Below the pieces are notes generated by a model. The model did no database searches and had not been told where the DNA came from. It worked only from the letters and a program-made list of their open reading frames with translations. A program made the translations under genes and the position numbers. From assembly GCF_000017265.1 (NCBI RefSeq), contig NC_011144.1, forward strand, positions 1 through 64,000: a stretch of DNA of 64,000 bases, read 5' to 3'. Below are positions 47,548 to 56,623 of the stretch, piece after piece (position 1 is the stretch's first letter; each line of letters opens with the position of its first letter). This DNA comes from Phenylobacterium zucineum HLK1. Its GTDB lineage: Bacteria > Pseudomonadota > Alphaproteobacteria > Caulobacterales > Caulobacteraceae.

Positions 47548-48708
47548 ATGCGGGACTATTACGAGATCCTGGGCGTCAATCGCGGCTGCGACGACGCCGC
47601 CCTGAAGGCGGCGTTCCGCAAGCTGGCGATGGAGCACCACCCCGACCGCAACGGCGGTTGCGAGGAGGCGGCCGGCCGCTTCAAGGAAATCAACGAGGCC
47701 TATTCGGTCCTCTCCGACCCGCAGAAGCGCGCGGCCTACGACCGCTTCGGCCATGCGGGCGTCAACGGCATGAACGGCGGCGGCCCCGGCGGCGCCCAGT
47801 TCCACGACGTCCACGACATCTTCAACGAGGTGTTCGGCGACGTCTTCGGCGACATGTTCGGCGGTCGCGCCCGCGGCTCCCACCGGGGCGGCCCCGCCCG
47901 CGGGGCGGACCTGCGCTATGACCTGGAGATCACCCTCGAGCAGGCCTACGCCGGCGCCGAGGTCGAGATCACCGTCCCCGCCACCCTGACCTGCGAGACC
48001 TGCGAAGGCTCCGGGGCCAAGCCGGGCACCAGCCCGACCACCTGCACCACCTGCCAGGGCGCCGGCCGCATCCGCGCCACCCAGGGCTTCTTCTCGATCG
48101 AGCGGGCCTGTCCCCGCTGCGGCGGCTCGGGGACCATGGTGCTCGATCCCTGCACGGACTGCCACGGCATGGGCCAGGTGCGCCGCGAGCGCACGCTGGC
48201 GGTCCGCATCCCGCCGGGCGTCGACGACGGCGCCCGCATCCGGCTGGCCGGCGAGGGGGATTCCGGGGCCCGCGGCGGCCCGCGCGGCGACCTCTACATC
48301 TTCCTGTCGGTGCGCCCGCACGAGCTGTTCGAGCGCGATGGCCTGGACCTGCTGTGCACGGTGCCGGTGCCGATGTGCGTGGCTGCGCTCGGCGGCGAGA
48401 TCGAGGCCCCCTGCCTGCTGGGCGGCGAGAACTGCGACGGGAACTGCAAGATCACCGTCAAGGTCCCCGAGGGCGCCCAGACCGGCAAGACCCTCCGTGT
48501 GAAGGGCCGCGGCATGCCCTCGCTGCGCTCGCGCGAGCGGGGCGACCTGGTGGTCGAGCTGTTCGTCGAGACGCCGACCCGGCTCACCGTCCGCCAGAAG
48601 GAGCTGATGCGCGAGCTGGCCGGCCTGTGCGGCGAGCAGCAGCATCCGAAGTCGGCCAGCTTCATCGGCAAGGCCAAGCGCTTCTGGGACGAGGTGACGG
48701 GCGCCTAG
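47548..48708 (+). CDS. dnaJ: Chaperone protein DnaJ (Hsp40)
   Basis: 386 aa: J domain with HPD at residues 31-33, Gly-rich linker, zinc domain with four CxxC repeats (CETCEGSG, CTTCQGAG, CPRCGGSG, CTDCHGMG), and C-terminal substrate domains. An additional Cys-rich insertion CLLGGENCDGNCK is seen in the C-terminal domain. ATG 47548 (MRDYYEILGVNRGC); a TTG one codon earlier is unlikely. Confidence 0.97.
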   Translation: MRDYYEILGVNRGCDDAALKAAFRKLAMEHHPDRNGGCEEAAGRFKEINEAYSVLSDPQKRAAYDRFGHAGVNGMNGGGPGGAQFHDVHDIFNEVFGDVFGDMFGGRARGSHRGGPARGADLRYDLEITLEQAYAGAEVEITVPATLTCETCEGSGAKPGTSPTTCTTCQGAGRIRATQGFFSIERACPRCGGSGTMVLDPCTDCHGMGQVRRERTLAVRIPPGVDDGARIRLAGEGDSGARGGPRGDLYIFLSVRPHELFERDGLDLLCTVPVPMCVAALGGEIEAPCLLGGENCDGNCKITVKVPEGAQTGKTLRVKGRGMPSLRSRERGDLVVELFVETPTRLTVRQKELMRELAGLCGEQQHPKSASFIGKAKRFWDEVTGA

Positions 48709-48713
48709 AGGTA

Positions 48714-48734
48714 GCGGGGGCCTGACGCCCCCGC
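48714..48734. terminator. Hairpin between dnaJ and the PQQ dehydrogenase gene
   Basis: Perfect 8-bp arms GCGGGGGC / GCCCCCGC around a 5-nt loop, starting 5 nt after the dnaJ stop and ending 10 nt before the convergent stop. Probably a shared terminator; no T-tract. Confidence 0.5.
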
Positions 48735-48744
48735 CCCGCCGCTG

Positions 48745-50673
48745 CTATTTCGCCTTCGGCCGGTACGCCACCAGCACGTTGCCCGGCTGCTGGCCGAAGG
48801 CCGCATAGCCCGAGTTGACGAACACCATGCCGTCGCCGGCGAACAGGCCGGCCGCGTCGATCGAGCCGCCCGAGCCCGCGAGCCCGTTCACCGACTGATG
48901 CGTCCGGGCCGTGTCGTAGCTGGCGAGCACGTCGCCCCGAACGGCGTCGAACACCCAGAGCCGGCCGTCCAGCGATCCCGCCAGCACCGCGCCGTCGATG
49001 ACCAGCGGCGGCGCCGACAGGCCGTAGCGGCTGGCGCAGATCGGGACCCGCGTCTTCCGATCGCCTTCGCAGTCGGGGGCGGCCTTCCACTGCCAGGCGA
49101 TCTTGCCGCTCGCCACGTCGATGGCGTGCATCCCGGCGGCGGACTTGTCGGCCGGCACGTTCGGGTCGCTGATCGGGGCGAAGACGCGCACGCCGTCGGT
49201 GGCCAGGCCCCAGTGGACGCCGCCCAGCGGGGTGCCGGGGCCGAAGGTGTGGCGCCAGACGACCTTGCCGCCGCGCGGCTCCAGCGCCCAGACGTCGCCC
49301 GACTTCTGGCCCGCCAGGATCAGCTCGCGCCCGCCTTTCCCGCGAAAGATCACCGGACCGCCGCCGAAGTCGTGGTCGCGCAGCACGCTGCCCTCATTGG
49401 CGAAGTAGCAGTTGGGCTTCAGCGGCTGGCCGGGCGGCGGCGGCCCGATGGGGCACGACATGTTCCAGACGTCGTTCTCCAGGGCCTGGAACACCCACCG
49501 GTCCTTGCCTGTGGAAAGGTCGATGGCCACCACAGCGTCGCTCGTCTTGGTGGCCGGCGGCGAGGTGTTCTCGCCCGTGGCGGTGTAGACGATCCCCTTG
49601 CGCGGATCGATCGCCGGGCTCGACCAGATCGGGGCGCCCGACGGACCGTAGGTCTCCACGCCGGTGGAGGTTTTCCGCCCCAGCGGCTTGGCGTCCTCCA
49701 TGGTGTGCCAGGTCCACAGGGTCCGTCCGCTGGCGGCCTCGACCGCCACGACCGCGCCGTGGCTCTTGCAGCACTCGAAGTTGGGCCGCATGGCGTTGGC
49801 CACGTCCATGGCCGAGACCGGGACGATGATCTTGTCCTCGTGGAACAGCGGCGAGCCGCTCAGCGGGACGTTCTTGTCGTGCCGCGGATCGACGCGCCAG
49901 GCGACCTTGCCGGTCTTGGCGTCGACGGCCACGAGATTGCCGGCGTTGTCGCCGCCGACCACCGCCAGCGGGCCCTTGGGGCCCAGCCGGCCGACGGCCA
50001 GGCTGTTGCGGATCGGCGAGGGCAGCTCGCTGGCCCATTTCACGCAGCCGGACTTGGTGTCCAGCGCCACCAGGTAGTTCGTCTGGCCGGCCGGATAGAA
50101 CAGCGTCGAGCCCACGACCACGCCCTGGCTGCGCAGGCTGCTGGTGCGCGGGAAGGCGAAGGTCCAGGCGACCTCCAGGTCGGCGACGTCCTTCGTCTTC
50201 AGGCCGGCCTGGGCGGCGCTCATCCGGCGGGAGTTGTCGAGGTCGACGCCGAAGCCGAGCTGGGCGGGCTTGCCCGACACGTCCACCTCGCGCTGCCCGC
50301 GCGCGCACATCGCCGTCTCGATCCATTCGGTCCCCAGCGGGCCCGCCGGCGCGGCCAGGTACTCGACCAGCTCGCGCATCTGGCGGCGGCTGAGCTGGTC
50401 GCCCATCGGCTTCATCACCCCGGTGGTCAGCACCGTGGTCAGCGTCTGGGCGCTCATCTTTCGCAGGTTGCCGATCGGCGCCGCCCGGCTGCCCGGCTCG
50501 GGCTTGTCGTGGCAGGACGCGCAGTACTGGTCGTAGACGAGCTTGCCGGGCGTCGGCGCATCGTCCGGCGCCTGGGCGTTCGCCAGCTGGCCGAACCCGA
50601 GACCCGCGCCAAGGGCCGCCGCGGCCAACGCCGCCACGCCGCCGCCCTGCGCCATCCGCTTCCAGACGCCCAT
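48745..50673 (-). CDS. Secreted haem c-PQQ dehydrogenase, polyvinyl-alcohol-dehydrogenase-like
   Basis: 642 aa. N-terminal signal peptide (AALAAAALGAGLGFGQLANAQA), a cytochrome c domain with haem motif CASCH (residues 51-55) and distal Met candidates (GVMKPMG), then a beta-propeller quinoprotein domain with repeated VALDTKSG, VAVDAKTGKVAW, VAVEAASGRTLW and VAIDLSTGKDRW blades. FECCKSHG has the vicinal Cys pair expected in PQQ enzymes. Order haem-then-PQQ resembles PVA dehydrogenase. Substrate unknown; no PQQ synthesis gene in the window. ATG 50673 has a GGGGGA ribosome site; TTG 50685 is an alternative. Confidence 0.85.
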   Translation of the reverse strand: MGVWKRMAQGGGVAALAAAALGAGLGFGQLANAQAPDDAPTPGKLVYDQYCASCHDKPEPGSRAAPIGNLRKMSAQTLTTVLTTGVMKPMGDQLSRRQMRELVEYLAAPAGPLGTEWIETAMCARGQREVDVSGKPAQLGFGVDLDNSRRMSAAQAGLKTKDVADLEVAWTFAFPRTSSLRSQGVVVGSTLFYPAGQTNYLVALDTKSGCVKWASELPSPIRNSLAVGRLGPKGPLAVVGGDNAGNLVAVDAKTGKVAWRVDPRHDKNVPLSGSPLFHEDKIIVPVSAMDVANAMRPNFECCKSHGAVVAVEAASGRTLWTWHTMEDAKPLGRKTSTGVETYGPSGAPIWSSPAIDPRKGIVYTATGENTSPPATKTSDAVVAIDLSTGKDRWVFQALENDVWNMSCPIGPPPPGQPLKPNCYFANEGSVLRDHDFGGGPVIFRGKGGRELILAGQKSGDVWALEPRGGKVVWRHTFGPGTPLGGVHWGLATDGVRVFAPISDPNVPADKSAAGMHAIDVASGKIAWQWKAAPDCEGDRKTRVPICASRYGLSAPPLVIDGAVLAGSLDGRLWVFDAVRGDVLASYDTARTHQSVNGLAGSGGSIDAAGLFAGDGMVFVNSGYAAFGQQPGNVLVAYRPKAK

Positions 50674-50834
50674 CGTTTCCCCCAAAACATACCGGCCGTT
50701 CGACGGCTCGCTCTCGGGCGGAAGCTAGCCGCCCGCCGTTATATTCAGATTGCCCGGCTGAAATCCCCGCGCGCAAGGGTCTCGCCGTTTGCCGGACGCC
50801 CCGCTTTCGGCTAGAGAGACCGCCCGCTGAAGAC

Positions 50835-50911
50835 GCACCCGTAGCTCAGCTGGATAGAGCGTTGCCCTCCGAAGGCAAAGGTCACACGTTCGAATCGTGT
50901 CGGGTGCGCCA
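50835..50911 (+). tRNA. tRNA-Arg (anticodon CCG), CCA encoded
   Basis: Acceptor GCACCCG/CGGGTGC, D arm GCTC..GAGC, anticodon stem TTGCC/GGCAA around CTCCGAA giving anticodon CCG, T loop TTCGAAT, discriminator G, encoded CCA; 77 nt. It stands alone upstream of the accessory Rnk-like patch. A weak GCCCC/GGGGC hairpin follows at 50940-50952. Confidence 0.96.
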
Positions 50912-51050
50912 GCGATCTCCTTGAATTGATGCCGGTCCGGCCCCGCGGGGGCGGGCTTTCCGCGCGCGGGCGCCTACATAAGGCGAAGGCTGTTCCGAGG
51001 GCCGCGTCCGGCGCCCCGGCCGGAGACAGCCGCCAGAAGAGGAGACCGCC

Positions 51051-51482
51051 TTGAGCCCGCACAGCTCGCTGCCTTCCAATCCCCGCGTCACGGTCCTGGA
51101 CGAGGAGTACGCGCCGCTGGCGGATATCGTCTGCGGCTCGCCCCGGGCGACCCCCGGACTGGCCCTGCTTTGGAACGAGCTGTCCCGCGCCACCCTGGTC
51201 CAGGCCGGCCGCGCGCCGGCGGACGTCGTGCGGCTGGGCTCGGCGGTCGAGTACACGGACCTGACCCGTCGCGAGAGCCGGCGCATCCGCCTGGTGCTCC
51301 CGCGGGAGGCCCGTCCGCCGGCGCTGGAGCCGGTGTCGGGCACGATCGGGGCGGCGCTGCTGGGCCTGCGGCCCGGCGACGTCTTCCACTGGCGGGCCCC
51401 GAGCGGCGAGCTCAGGAGCCTGCAGGTGGATGCGGTCGAACCGCCCCTGGCGCCGCGGATCTCCCGTCCGCGCCAGAGCTGA
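51051..51482 (+). CDS. Rnk / GreA-GreB C-terminal domain protein (first copy)
   Basis: 143 aa: an N-terminal part with LALLWNELSRATLVQAGRAPADVVRLGSAVEYTD and a C-terminal FKBP-like domain with SGTIGAALLGLRPGDVFHW, matching nucleoside diphosphate kinase regulator (Rnk) and Gre-factor C-domains. It lacks the long Gre coiled coil, so it would bind RNA polymerase without reaching the active site, as Rnk does; this is inference. GGAGACCGCC is just upstream of TTG 51051. A second, divergent copy is at 53242. Confidence 0.8.
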   Translation: MSPHSSLPSNPRVTVLDEEYAPLADIVCGSPRATPGLALLWNELSRATLVQAGRAPADVVRLGSAVEYTDLTRRESRRIRLVLPREARPPALEPVSGTIGAALLGLRPGDVFHWRAPSGELRSLQVDAVEPPLAPRISRPRQS

Positions 51483-51488
51483 GACGCC

Positions 51489-51520
51489 GCGGGCGGGGCC
51501 GGTGGCCCGGCTCCGCCCGC
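51489..51520. terminator. Hairpin after the first Rnk-like gene
   Basis: 13-bp arms GCGGGCGGGGCCG / CGGCTCCGCCCGC with one G-T pair and a 6-nt loop, lying between the convergent stops at 51482 and 51550. No clear T-tract. Confidence 0.5.
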
Positions 51521-51549
51521 CTCGTCTTCGGAGACTCCCGTCAGTCCGT

Positions 51550-51759
51550 TCAGGTCCGCCGGTAGGCCGCCTCGGCCAGGTCGCCGAGGAGGAGGTCGGC
51601 GGCGCCCGTCCGGCCCCGCGCGCGCAGGCGCGCGGCGGCGTTGGTCATGGCGTCCCGGGCCTGCGGTCCGCCGGCGTCCTGCAGCGCCTGCACGAGGCTG
51701 GTGAAGGCGGCCTCCAGGTCGTTCAGGCGGCGGTGATGGTCGTTCAGGCTGAGGGTCAT
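51550..51759 (-). CDS. Small hypothetical helical protein
   Basis: 69 aa, predicted mostly helical: SLNDHHRRLNDLEAAFTSLVQALQDAGG then AMTNAAARLRARG. No family recognised. ATG overlaps the stop of the upstream 200-aa gene by 4 bp, so the two are translationally coupled. No toxin or antitoxin signature seen. Confidence 0.55.
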   Translation of the reverse strand: MTLSLNDHHRRLNDLEAAFTSLVQALQDAGGPQARDAMTNAAARLRARGRTGAADLLLGDLAEAAYRRT

Positions 51760-52358
51760 CGTGCGTCTCCACGGTGTTCGGATTGGACAAGGGTCAGGCG
51801 GGGCGAGGGCGAGCGCCGGGGCCCGGCCGCGTCCGGCGGCACGCGCTCGATGCGGTCGGCCCAGGTCTCGAGGGCTTCCACGGCGGCCAGCATCGCCGCG
51901 CGCCGGGGCGGGTCGGCGTCGATCGCCGGATGGTCCCAGAGTTCGCGGTTCAGGACGGCGGCCCGCCGCAGGTAGAGCGCCAGGGTCGCGGGGTCGCGGC
52001 CGATGCGCGACGCGCCCCGGCGGGCCTCATGGGCGGCGGCCATCCGCACATCGAGGTCCAGGACGTCGGCGCCCGTCCAGGTAAACACCTCCCGCCGCAG
52101 CGCGAGCTGTTCGATCGGATCGGGCGGCGCAAGCAGCTTCAGCGCCGCGGCCGTCGAGTCGGGCGGCTCGGCGGCGTCGCGGAGGGCGAGGCTGAGGATC
52201 TGGTCGTAGGCGAGCGGCGATTCCGCCGCCGCGGCCGCTTCTTCGCGCAGCCGGTCGGCGACGGCGCCGGGGTTCGCCAGCTGGGCGCCGAGCTCCTCAC
52301 GCCGCGCGCGGGCTTCGGCGCGGGCCTGGGAGACGACGCCGCTCAGGCGGCTGGTCAT
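51756..52358 (-). CDS. Hypothetical helical protein
   Basis: 200 aa, Ala/Arg/Glu-rich and helical: a coiled-coil-like N-terminus (VVSQARAEARARREELGAQLANPGAVADRLREE) and a middle part with REVFTWTGADVLDLDVRMAAAHEA. No recognised domain, signal or membrane segment. It precedes and overlaps the 69-aa gene. Low-complexity composition raises some doubt, but the coupled overlap and absence of a better frame support it. Confidence 0.55.
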   Translation of the reverse strand: MTSRLSGVVSQARAEARARREELGAQLANPGAVADRLREEAAAAAESPLAYDQILSLALRDAAEPPDSTAAALKLLAPPDPIEQLALRREVFTWTGADVLDLDVRMAAAHEARRGASRIGRDPATLALYLRRAAVLNRELWDHPAIDADPPRRAAMLAAVEALETWADRIERVPPDAAGPRRSPSPRLTLVQSEHRGDAR

Positions 52359-53005
52359 TCTGATGCCTCATGGCCGGCCCGGCGCGCGCGGCTCTGCGCG
52401 CCCCGCCGGGCGATGAAAGGGAGGTGTCGGTGATCTCGTCAGAGGTGGGCGCGCGCCCTTGTCCCCGGGTCCAGGGCCTCGCCACTAGGCCCGGGGCGGA
52501 ACGCCTTCGACTCGGCGGCACGCGTGGCAAACGCGGCGTCGCTGCGCGGGGACCTTCGACATGATCCGAAGATGACCCCGCCCGAGGGAAAGTCAATGGG
52601 GCCGCAAGGTTTCGCTCGAACCCGGATCATTTGACTTCTTCCATGCGCCGGCCCATCTTCTTGCTCGCCATGCGCACTTCTGCATTCATCGGCCTACGGG
52701 CGAAATATTTCCGCAGCGCCGCCGCGCCGGTGTAGCCCCGAGCTCTTTCGCCGGTAGGGCGAGGGTTCGGGGATATATTTCAAGTCGCCAGCAGATTGCA
52801 TTTCACAGCTTGCAGGCCCTTGCCTGCGATGAGGCGTAGTCTTGTCCAGACGTCCTGGAGACCCGCGCGCCACCGGCGACGGGGCTCCCTCCTTCCCCTA
52901 TCCTCGCGACCCAGGCTCGGGACCGGCTCCCTTGCGGTTCGGCTCGCGGCCCTTTCCGCTCGACCGTCGCCGGCCCGCCGGCGCTCAGCCGGGGCGCGAG
53001 GTCCG
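52359..53005. other. 647-bp stretch without a convincing gene
   Basis: Lies between the 200-aa minus-strand gene and the small + strand membrane gene. It contains a locally AT-richer part (about 52560-52840), a small hairpin GCAGGC-CCTT-GCCTGC at 52812-52827, and on the minus strand an open stretch ending at the TGA at 52627-52629 that reads protein-like (ending SKKMGRRMEEVK) but has only an internal ATG at 52689, giving a 20-residue peptide. It may be a gene remnant. Promoters for the flanking genes are presumably here, none convincing. Confidence 0.5.
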
Positions 53006-53245
53006 ATGACGGGCGCCGCCTTCCTCGCCGCGCTGCTGGCGCCGTTTGTGGCCGGCTGGCTGCTGGCGTTCCTGATCGACGCCCGCAACGGGCGCCACGT
53101 GGACCCGGTCGGCCGGATCCTCAGGACCTGGCTGGAGCCGGACGCCGAAGCCGACGCCCTGGTGCGCCCACGGCGCTGGCGCCGCCGCCCCGCTGGGCCC
53201 CCGACCTTTCGCCCATCCTTCGATCCAGGGAGACCTCCGCCGTGA
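53006..53245 (+). CDS. Small hypothetical membrane protein upstream of a Rnk-like gene
   Basis: 79 aa: one membrane segment (AAFLAALLAPFVAGWLLAFLI) followed by a basic, Pro-rich tail. No family recognised. ATG 53006 chosen; its stop overlaps the GTG of the second Rnk-like gene (GTGA), which supports it being a translated gene. Confidence 0.58.
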   Translation: MTGAAFLAALLAPFVAGWLLAFLIDARNGRHVDPVGRILRTWLEPDAEADALVRPRRWRRRPAGPPTFRPSFDPGRPPP

Positions 53246-53637
53246 CCGACGCCGCCGACGCGCCCCCTCCGCCCGCCGTCTACGCCACGCCCGCCGACCT
53301 GAAGCGGCTCCGCGCGATCTCGCTCTCGCGCCAGGCGCCCGGCCTGGGCCAGGAGCTGCTGCGCCGCGAGGTGGAGCGGATGGCGATCCGGGCGTACGAC
53401 GACCTGCGGTTCGTGCGCCTGAACTCAACCGTCACCTACAAGGACCTGCGCACCCGGCGCCGCCGGATCGTGCAGGTCGTCCAGCCCGAGCACGCCCACC
53501 AGGACGAGAACCGCGTCTCCATCCTGTCGCCGATCGGGGCGGCGCTGATCGGCCTGCCCGAAGGCTCGGTGTTCCGCTGGGCCGAGCGGATCGATGGGGC
53601 GACCCGAGCCGTGAAGGTGCTGGCGGTGGAGTCCTGA
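53242..53637 (+). CDS. Rnk / GreA-GreB C-terminal domain protein (second copy)
   Basis: 131 aa. Shares the layout of the gene at 51051: REVERMAIRAYDDLRFVRLNSTVTYKDLRTRRRRIVQVVQPEHA, then SILSPIGAALIGLPEGSVFRWAERI, the Gre C-domain/Rnk signature. Divergent from the first copy, so not a recent duplication. GTG overlaps the small membrane gene. RNA polymerase secondary-channel binding is the inferred role. Confidence 0.8.
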   Translation: MTDAADAPPPPAVYATPADLKRLRAISLSRQAPGLGQELLRREVERMAIRAYDDLRFVRLNSTVTYKDLRTRRRRIVQVVQPEHAHQDENRVSILSPIGAALIGLPEGSVFRWAERIDGATRAVKVLAVES

Positions 53638-53641
53638 CGGC

Positions 53642-53827
53642 TCAGCCGAGCGTCAGCCACAGGCCCGCGGCGACGGCGAGCGCGGCCGCGCCGAGCAGCG
53701 CCGGGAGCAGGCTGCGGGAGCGCCGGCGCAGCCGCGACCGGCTCCAGCCCTGGCGCATGTAGACGAGGGGCCGGGGACGGCCGGCCTCGCTGCCGACGAT
53801 GTTGTGGCGCAGGAATCGTTGCGACAT
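53642..53827 (-). CDS. Small hypothetical protein with C-terminal membrane helix
   Basis: 61 aa: Arg-rich N-terminal region (SRSRLRRRSRS) then a hydrophobic tail LLPALLGAAALAVAAGLWLTLG, as in tail-anchored proteins. No family recognised. Converges on the second Rnk-like gene. About 256 bp between it and dadA holds nothing I can identify. Confidence 0.45.
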   Translation of the reverse strand: MSQRFLRHNIVGSEAGRPRPLVYMRQGWSRSRLRRRSRSLLPALLGAAALAVAAGLWLTLG

Positions 53828-54083
53828 TGCAGCCTCGCTTGCTCAAGCCCGGCCGTCGCCCACGGATGATCAGGAACGGCGACGGTTCGCGCCCGCGGGC
53901 GAAGCGGCCCACTGTGACGCGGCCCCGGAGCCGGCTGTGCGCCGCCCCGGGGGCTCAGCGGCCTGCGACGAGGCGGCCCGCCCGTCGCAGGAGTGCTTGG
54001 AAGCGCGCTGGAACTTGCATCGCGGCGCGGGTTTGGCGGCTGGGCGCAGCCAAGTCAATCGCGCGCCCCGGCCGGAGGCGGCG

Positions 54084-55364
54084 TCAGGCCGCCCGGCGCA
54101 GGGGCTCGGCGGCGGGCGAGCCGGGGACCGCGTAGTCGGTCAGGTCCAGCGCCGGCGCCTGGCGCCCCACCGCGTCGGCCAGCACCTGGGCCGAGCCGCA
54201 GGCCATGGTCCAGCCCAGGGTCCCGTGGCCGGTGTTGAGGAACAGCCGCCGCAGCGGCGCCTCGCCGATGCGCGGCGTGCTGGTGGGGGTCATCGGGCGA
54301 AGGCCGCACCAGAACGTGGCCGAGGGCAGGTCGCAGCTGCCGCCGAACAGGCTGCCGGCGGAATGCTCCAGCGTCGCCCGGCGCGAGGGACGCAGGCTGA
54401 GGTCGTAGCCGGCGAGCTCGGCCAGGCCGCCGATGCGCACCCGGTCGCCCAGCCGCGTGATGGCGACCTTGTAGGTCTCGTCCAGAAGCGTCGAGACGGG
54501 CGCCTTGGCCTCGTCGGTGATCGTCGCCGTCAGCGAATAGCCCTTCACCGGATAGACGCCGGTGCGGATCCCGTGCGGCCGCAGGAAGGGCTCGGAGTAG
54601 CTGCCGAGGCAGACGACGTAGGCGTCGCCCGTGACGGTGCCGCCGGGGGTGCGCACGCCCCCGACCTCGCCGCCGGCCGTCTCCAGGCCCTGAATAGTCG
54701 TCCCGAAGCGGAAGTCGACCCCCTGCCCGCGGCACAGGTCCGCCAGGGCGGTGGTGAACTTGAAGCAGTCGCCGGTCTCGTCGTTCGGCAGCCGAAGGCC
54801 GCCCACGATCGTGTCGCGGGCGTGGCCCAGGCCCGGCTCGCGGGCGATGCATCCCAGGCGGTCCAGCAGCTCATAGGGCACGCCGAGATCCCGCAGGACC
54901 TCCATGTCCTTGCCGGCCTCGTCCATCTGCGCCTGGGTGCGGAAGACCTGCAGCGTGCCCCGGCTGCGCTGGTCGTACTGGATGCCCGTCTCCCGGCGCA
55001 GGGCGATCAGGCAGTCGCGGCTGTGCTCGGCCAGGCGCACCATCCGCGCCTTGTTGGCGAGGTAGCGCTCGGTCGTGCAGTTGCGCAGCATCGCGAGCAG
55101 CCAGCTCAGCAGGGCGGGATCGAGGCTGGGCCGGACGATCAGCGGCGCGTGGCGGGCCAGCAGCCACTTCGGCGCCTTGCGCGGCACGCCGGGGGAGGCC
55201 CAGGGCGAGGCGTAGCCGGGCGAGATCTCGCCCGCGTTGGCGAAGCTCGTCTCCAGCGCGGCGCCGTCCTGGCGCTCCAGGACCACCACCTCGTGGCCGG
55301 CCTTGGCCAGATACCAGGCGGTCGTCACGCCGATCACGCCGGCGCCCAGCACCACAACCTTCAT
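54084..55364 (-). CDS. dadA: D-amino acid dehydrogenase small subunit DadA
   Basis: FAD-dependent oxidative deamination of D-amino acids, mainly D-alanine, feeding electrons to quinone. 426 aa: [30 protein letters not shown] dinucleotide fold at the N-terminus, and [21 protein letters not shown] toward the C-terminus, both DadA signatures. Its ATG overlaps the stop of the alanine racemase gene, making an alr-dadA operon for L-alanine catabolism. Confidence 0.94.
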   Translation of the reverse strand: MKVVVLGAGVIGVTTAWYLAKAGHEVVVLERQDGAALETSFANAGEISPGYASPWASPGVPRKAPKWLLARHAPLIVRPSLDPALLSWLLAMLRNCTTERYLANKARMVRLAEHSRDCLIALRRETGIQYDQRSRGTLQVFRTQAQMDEAGKDMEVLRDLGVPYELLDRLGCIAREPGLGHARDTIVGGLRLPNDETGDCFKFTTALADLCRGQGVDFRFGTTIQGLETAGGEVGGVRTPGGTVTGDAYVVCLGSYSEPFLRPHGIRTGVYPVKGYSLTATITDEAKAPVSTLLDETYKVAITRLGDRVRIGGLAELAGYDLSLRPSRRATLEHSAGSLFGGSCDLPSATFWCGLRPMTPTSTPRIGEAPLRRLFLNTGHGTLGWTMACGSAQVLADAVGRQAPALDLTDYAVPGSPAAEPLRRAA

Positions 55365-56509
55365 CGGGACGCTGCTCCTTGTTGGCGCAGGGGCCCCGGC
55401 CCGCCGACGTAGCGGCGCTGCAGGCGCCGGCCCATGCGCGTGAGGATCTCGTAGGGGATCGTGCCCGCCGCTTCGGCGGCGTCGACGATGTCGCGGCCGG
55501 CCCCCAGGAACTCCACCTCGTCGCCCGGCTGCAGGCGCCCGCCCGCCGCCTCGAAGGCGGTGACGTCGAGGGTGATGCTGTCCATCGAGACGCGGCCGGC
55601 GACCGGCAGGGTCTGGCCGTCGAAGAGGGCGGGCCAGCCTTCGGCGAGATTCCAGGACCAGCCGTCGGCGTAGCCGAGGGCGACCGTGGCGATCCGCGCC
55701 GGCGCCCGCGTCACATGGGCGAAGCCGTAGCCGACGCCGGCGCCGGCGGGCACGTCGCGCACCTGGACGACCGGGGCGGTCAGCCGCACCACGGGCCTGG
55801 GCGAGAGGACCTGCGAGCGGACCCCGCCGAACAGGAAGACGCCCGAGCGCACGAGCTGGTGGCGGAAGCGCGGGCCCAGCAGGGCGCCGTGGGAATTGGC
55901 GAGCGACCGGGGCCAGTCGGGCAGTGCGGCCGCCAGCCGGTCGAACGCCTCGGCCTGGGCGGCGTTGGCGGGATGGTCCGGCTCGTCGGCGCAGGCGAGG
56001 TGGCTCATCAGCAGGTCGATGCGCAGGCGCCCCAGCAGGTCGGCGTCGCCGGCGAGGCGCCGGACCTCGGCCTCGGGCAGGCCCAGGCGCGACATGCCGC
56101 TGTCGATCTGCAGCACCGCGGGCGGCGCGGCGCCGCCGTCGGGAGCCAGGCGCGACCAGCGTTCGGCCTGATCGAGGGAATTGAGCACGGGGAGGACGCC
56201 GGCCGCGGCGCAGGCCGGCTCGCGGCCGGCCGCCAGGCCGTTCAGCACGTAGAGCCGCGCGTCCTCGGGCAGGACCGGCTTCAGCTCCAGGGCCTCAGAG
56301 AGGTGGGCGACGAAGAAGTCGCGGCAGCCCTCGGCCGCCAGCGCCTCGGAAACCGGCCCCGCCCCCAGGCCGTAGGCGTCGGCCTTCACCACCGCGGCCA
56401 GGCGCGCGGGCGCCGCATGCCGCGCGAGCGCGCGGAAGTTCTCGCGGACCGCCGAGAGGTCGATCCACAGCGTCGCGCCGTCGGCAGGGGTGGCAGGGGT
56501 TGCGGTCAT
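55361..56509 (-). CDS. dadX: Alanine racemase (catabolic, DadX type)
   Basis: PLP enzyme interconverting L- and D-alanine. 382 aa: [13 protein letters not shown] with the Schiff-base Lys near residue 38, the second catalytic base region with Tyr in [13 protein letters not shown], and the C-terminal domain [10 protein letters not shown]. Its position upstream of and overlapping dadA, opposite an Lrp regulator, fits catabolic DadX rather than the biosynthetic Alr. Confidence 0.92.
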   Translation of the reverse strand: MTATPATPADGATLWIDLSAVRENFRALARHAAPARLAAVVKADAYGLGAGPVSEALAAEGCRDFFVAHLSEALELKPVLPEDARLYVLNGLAAGREPACAAAGVLPVLNSLDQAERWSRLAPDGGAAPPAVLQIDSGMSRLGLPEAEVRRLAGDADLLGRLRIDLLMSHLACADEPDHPANAAQAEAFDRLAAALPDWPRSLANSHGALLGPRFRHQLVRSGVFLFGGVRSQVLSPRPVVRLTAPVVQVRDVPAGAGVGYGFAHVTRAPARIATVALGYADGWSWNLAEGWPALFDGQTLPVAGRVSMDSITLDVTAFEAAGGRLQPGDEVEFLGAGRDIVDAAEAAGTIPYEILTRMGRRLQRRYVGGPGPLRQQGAASR

Positions 56510-56542
56510 GGATTGCGCCTGTAACGCAGTTTACCGCCCCGG

Positions 56543-56571
56543 TGTTCGAATGAGCCGCCCATTGTTCGAAT
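56543..56571. promoter_or_regulatory. Paired TGTTCGAAT motifs between dadX and lrp
   Basis: TGTTCGAAT at 56543-56551 and again at 56563-56571, exactly 20 bp apart (two helical turns), in the 114-bp divergent region. Each includes the palindrome TTCGAA. The helical phasing suits an Lrp/AsnC octamer; candidate operator for both genes. Confidence 0.55.
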
Positions 56572-56623
56572 AAAATGCTAAATTGCAGGCCTAGGTGAAC
56601 TTCAGGCGAACGCAGGGCGAACG

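Noticed and set aside
52297..52596. 99-codon minus-strand frame in the gene-poor gap
   Set aside because: Arg/Pro-rich low-complexity translation, overlaps the start of the 200-aa gene, no ribosome site.
50835..53640. Integrative element at tRNA-Arg
   Set aside because: No integrase, no transposase and no repeat of the tRNA 3' end was seen in the following 13 kb.
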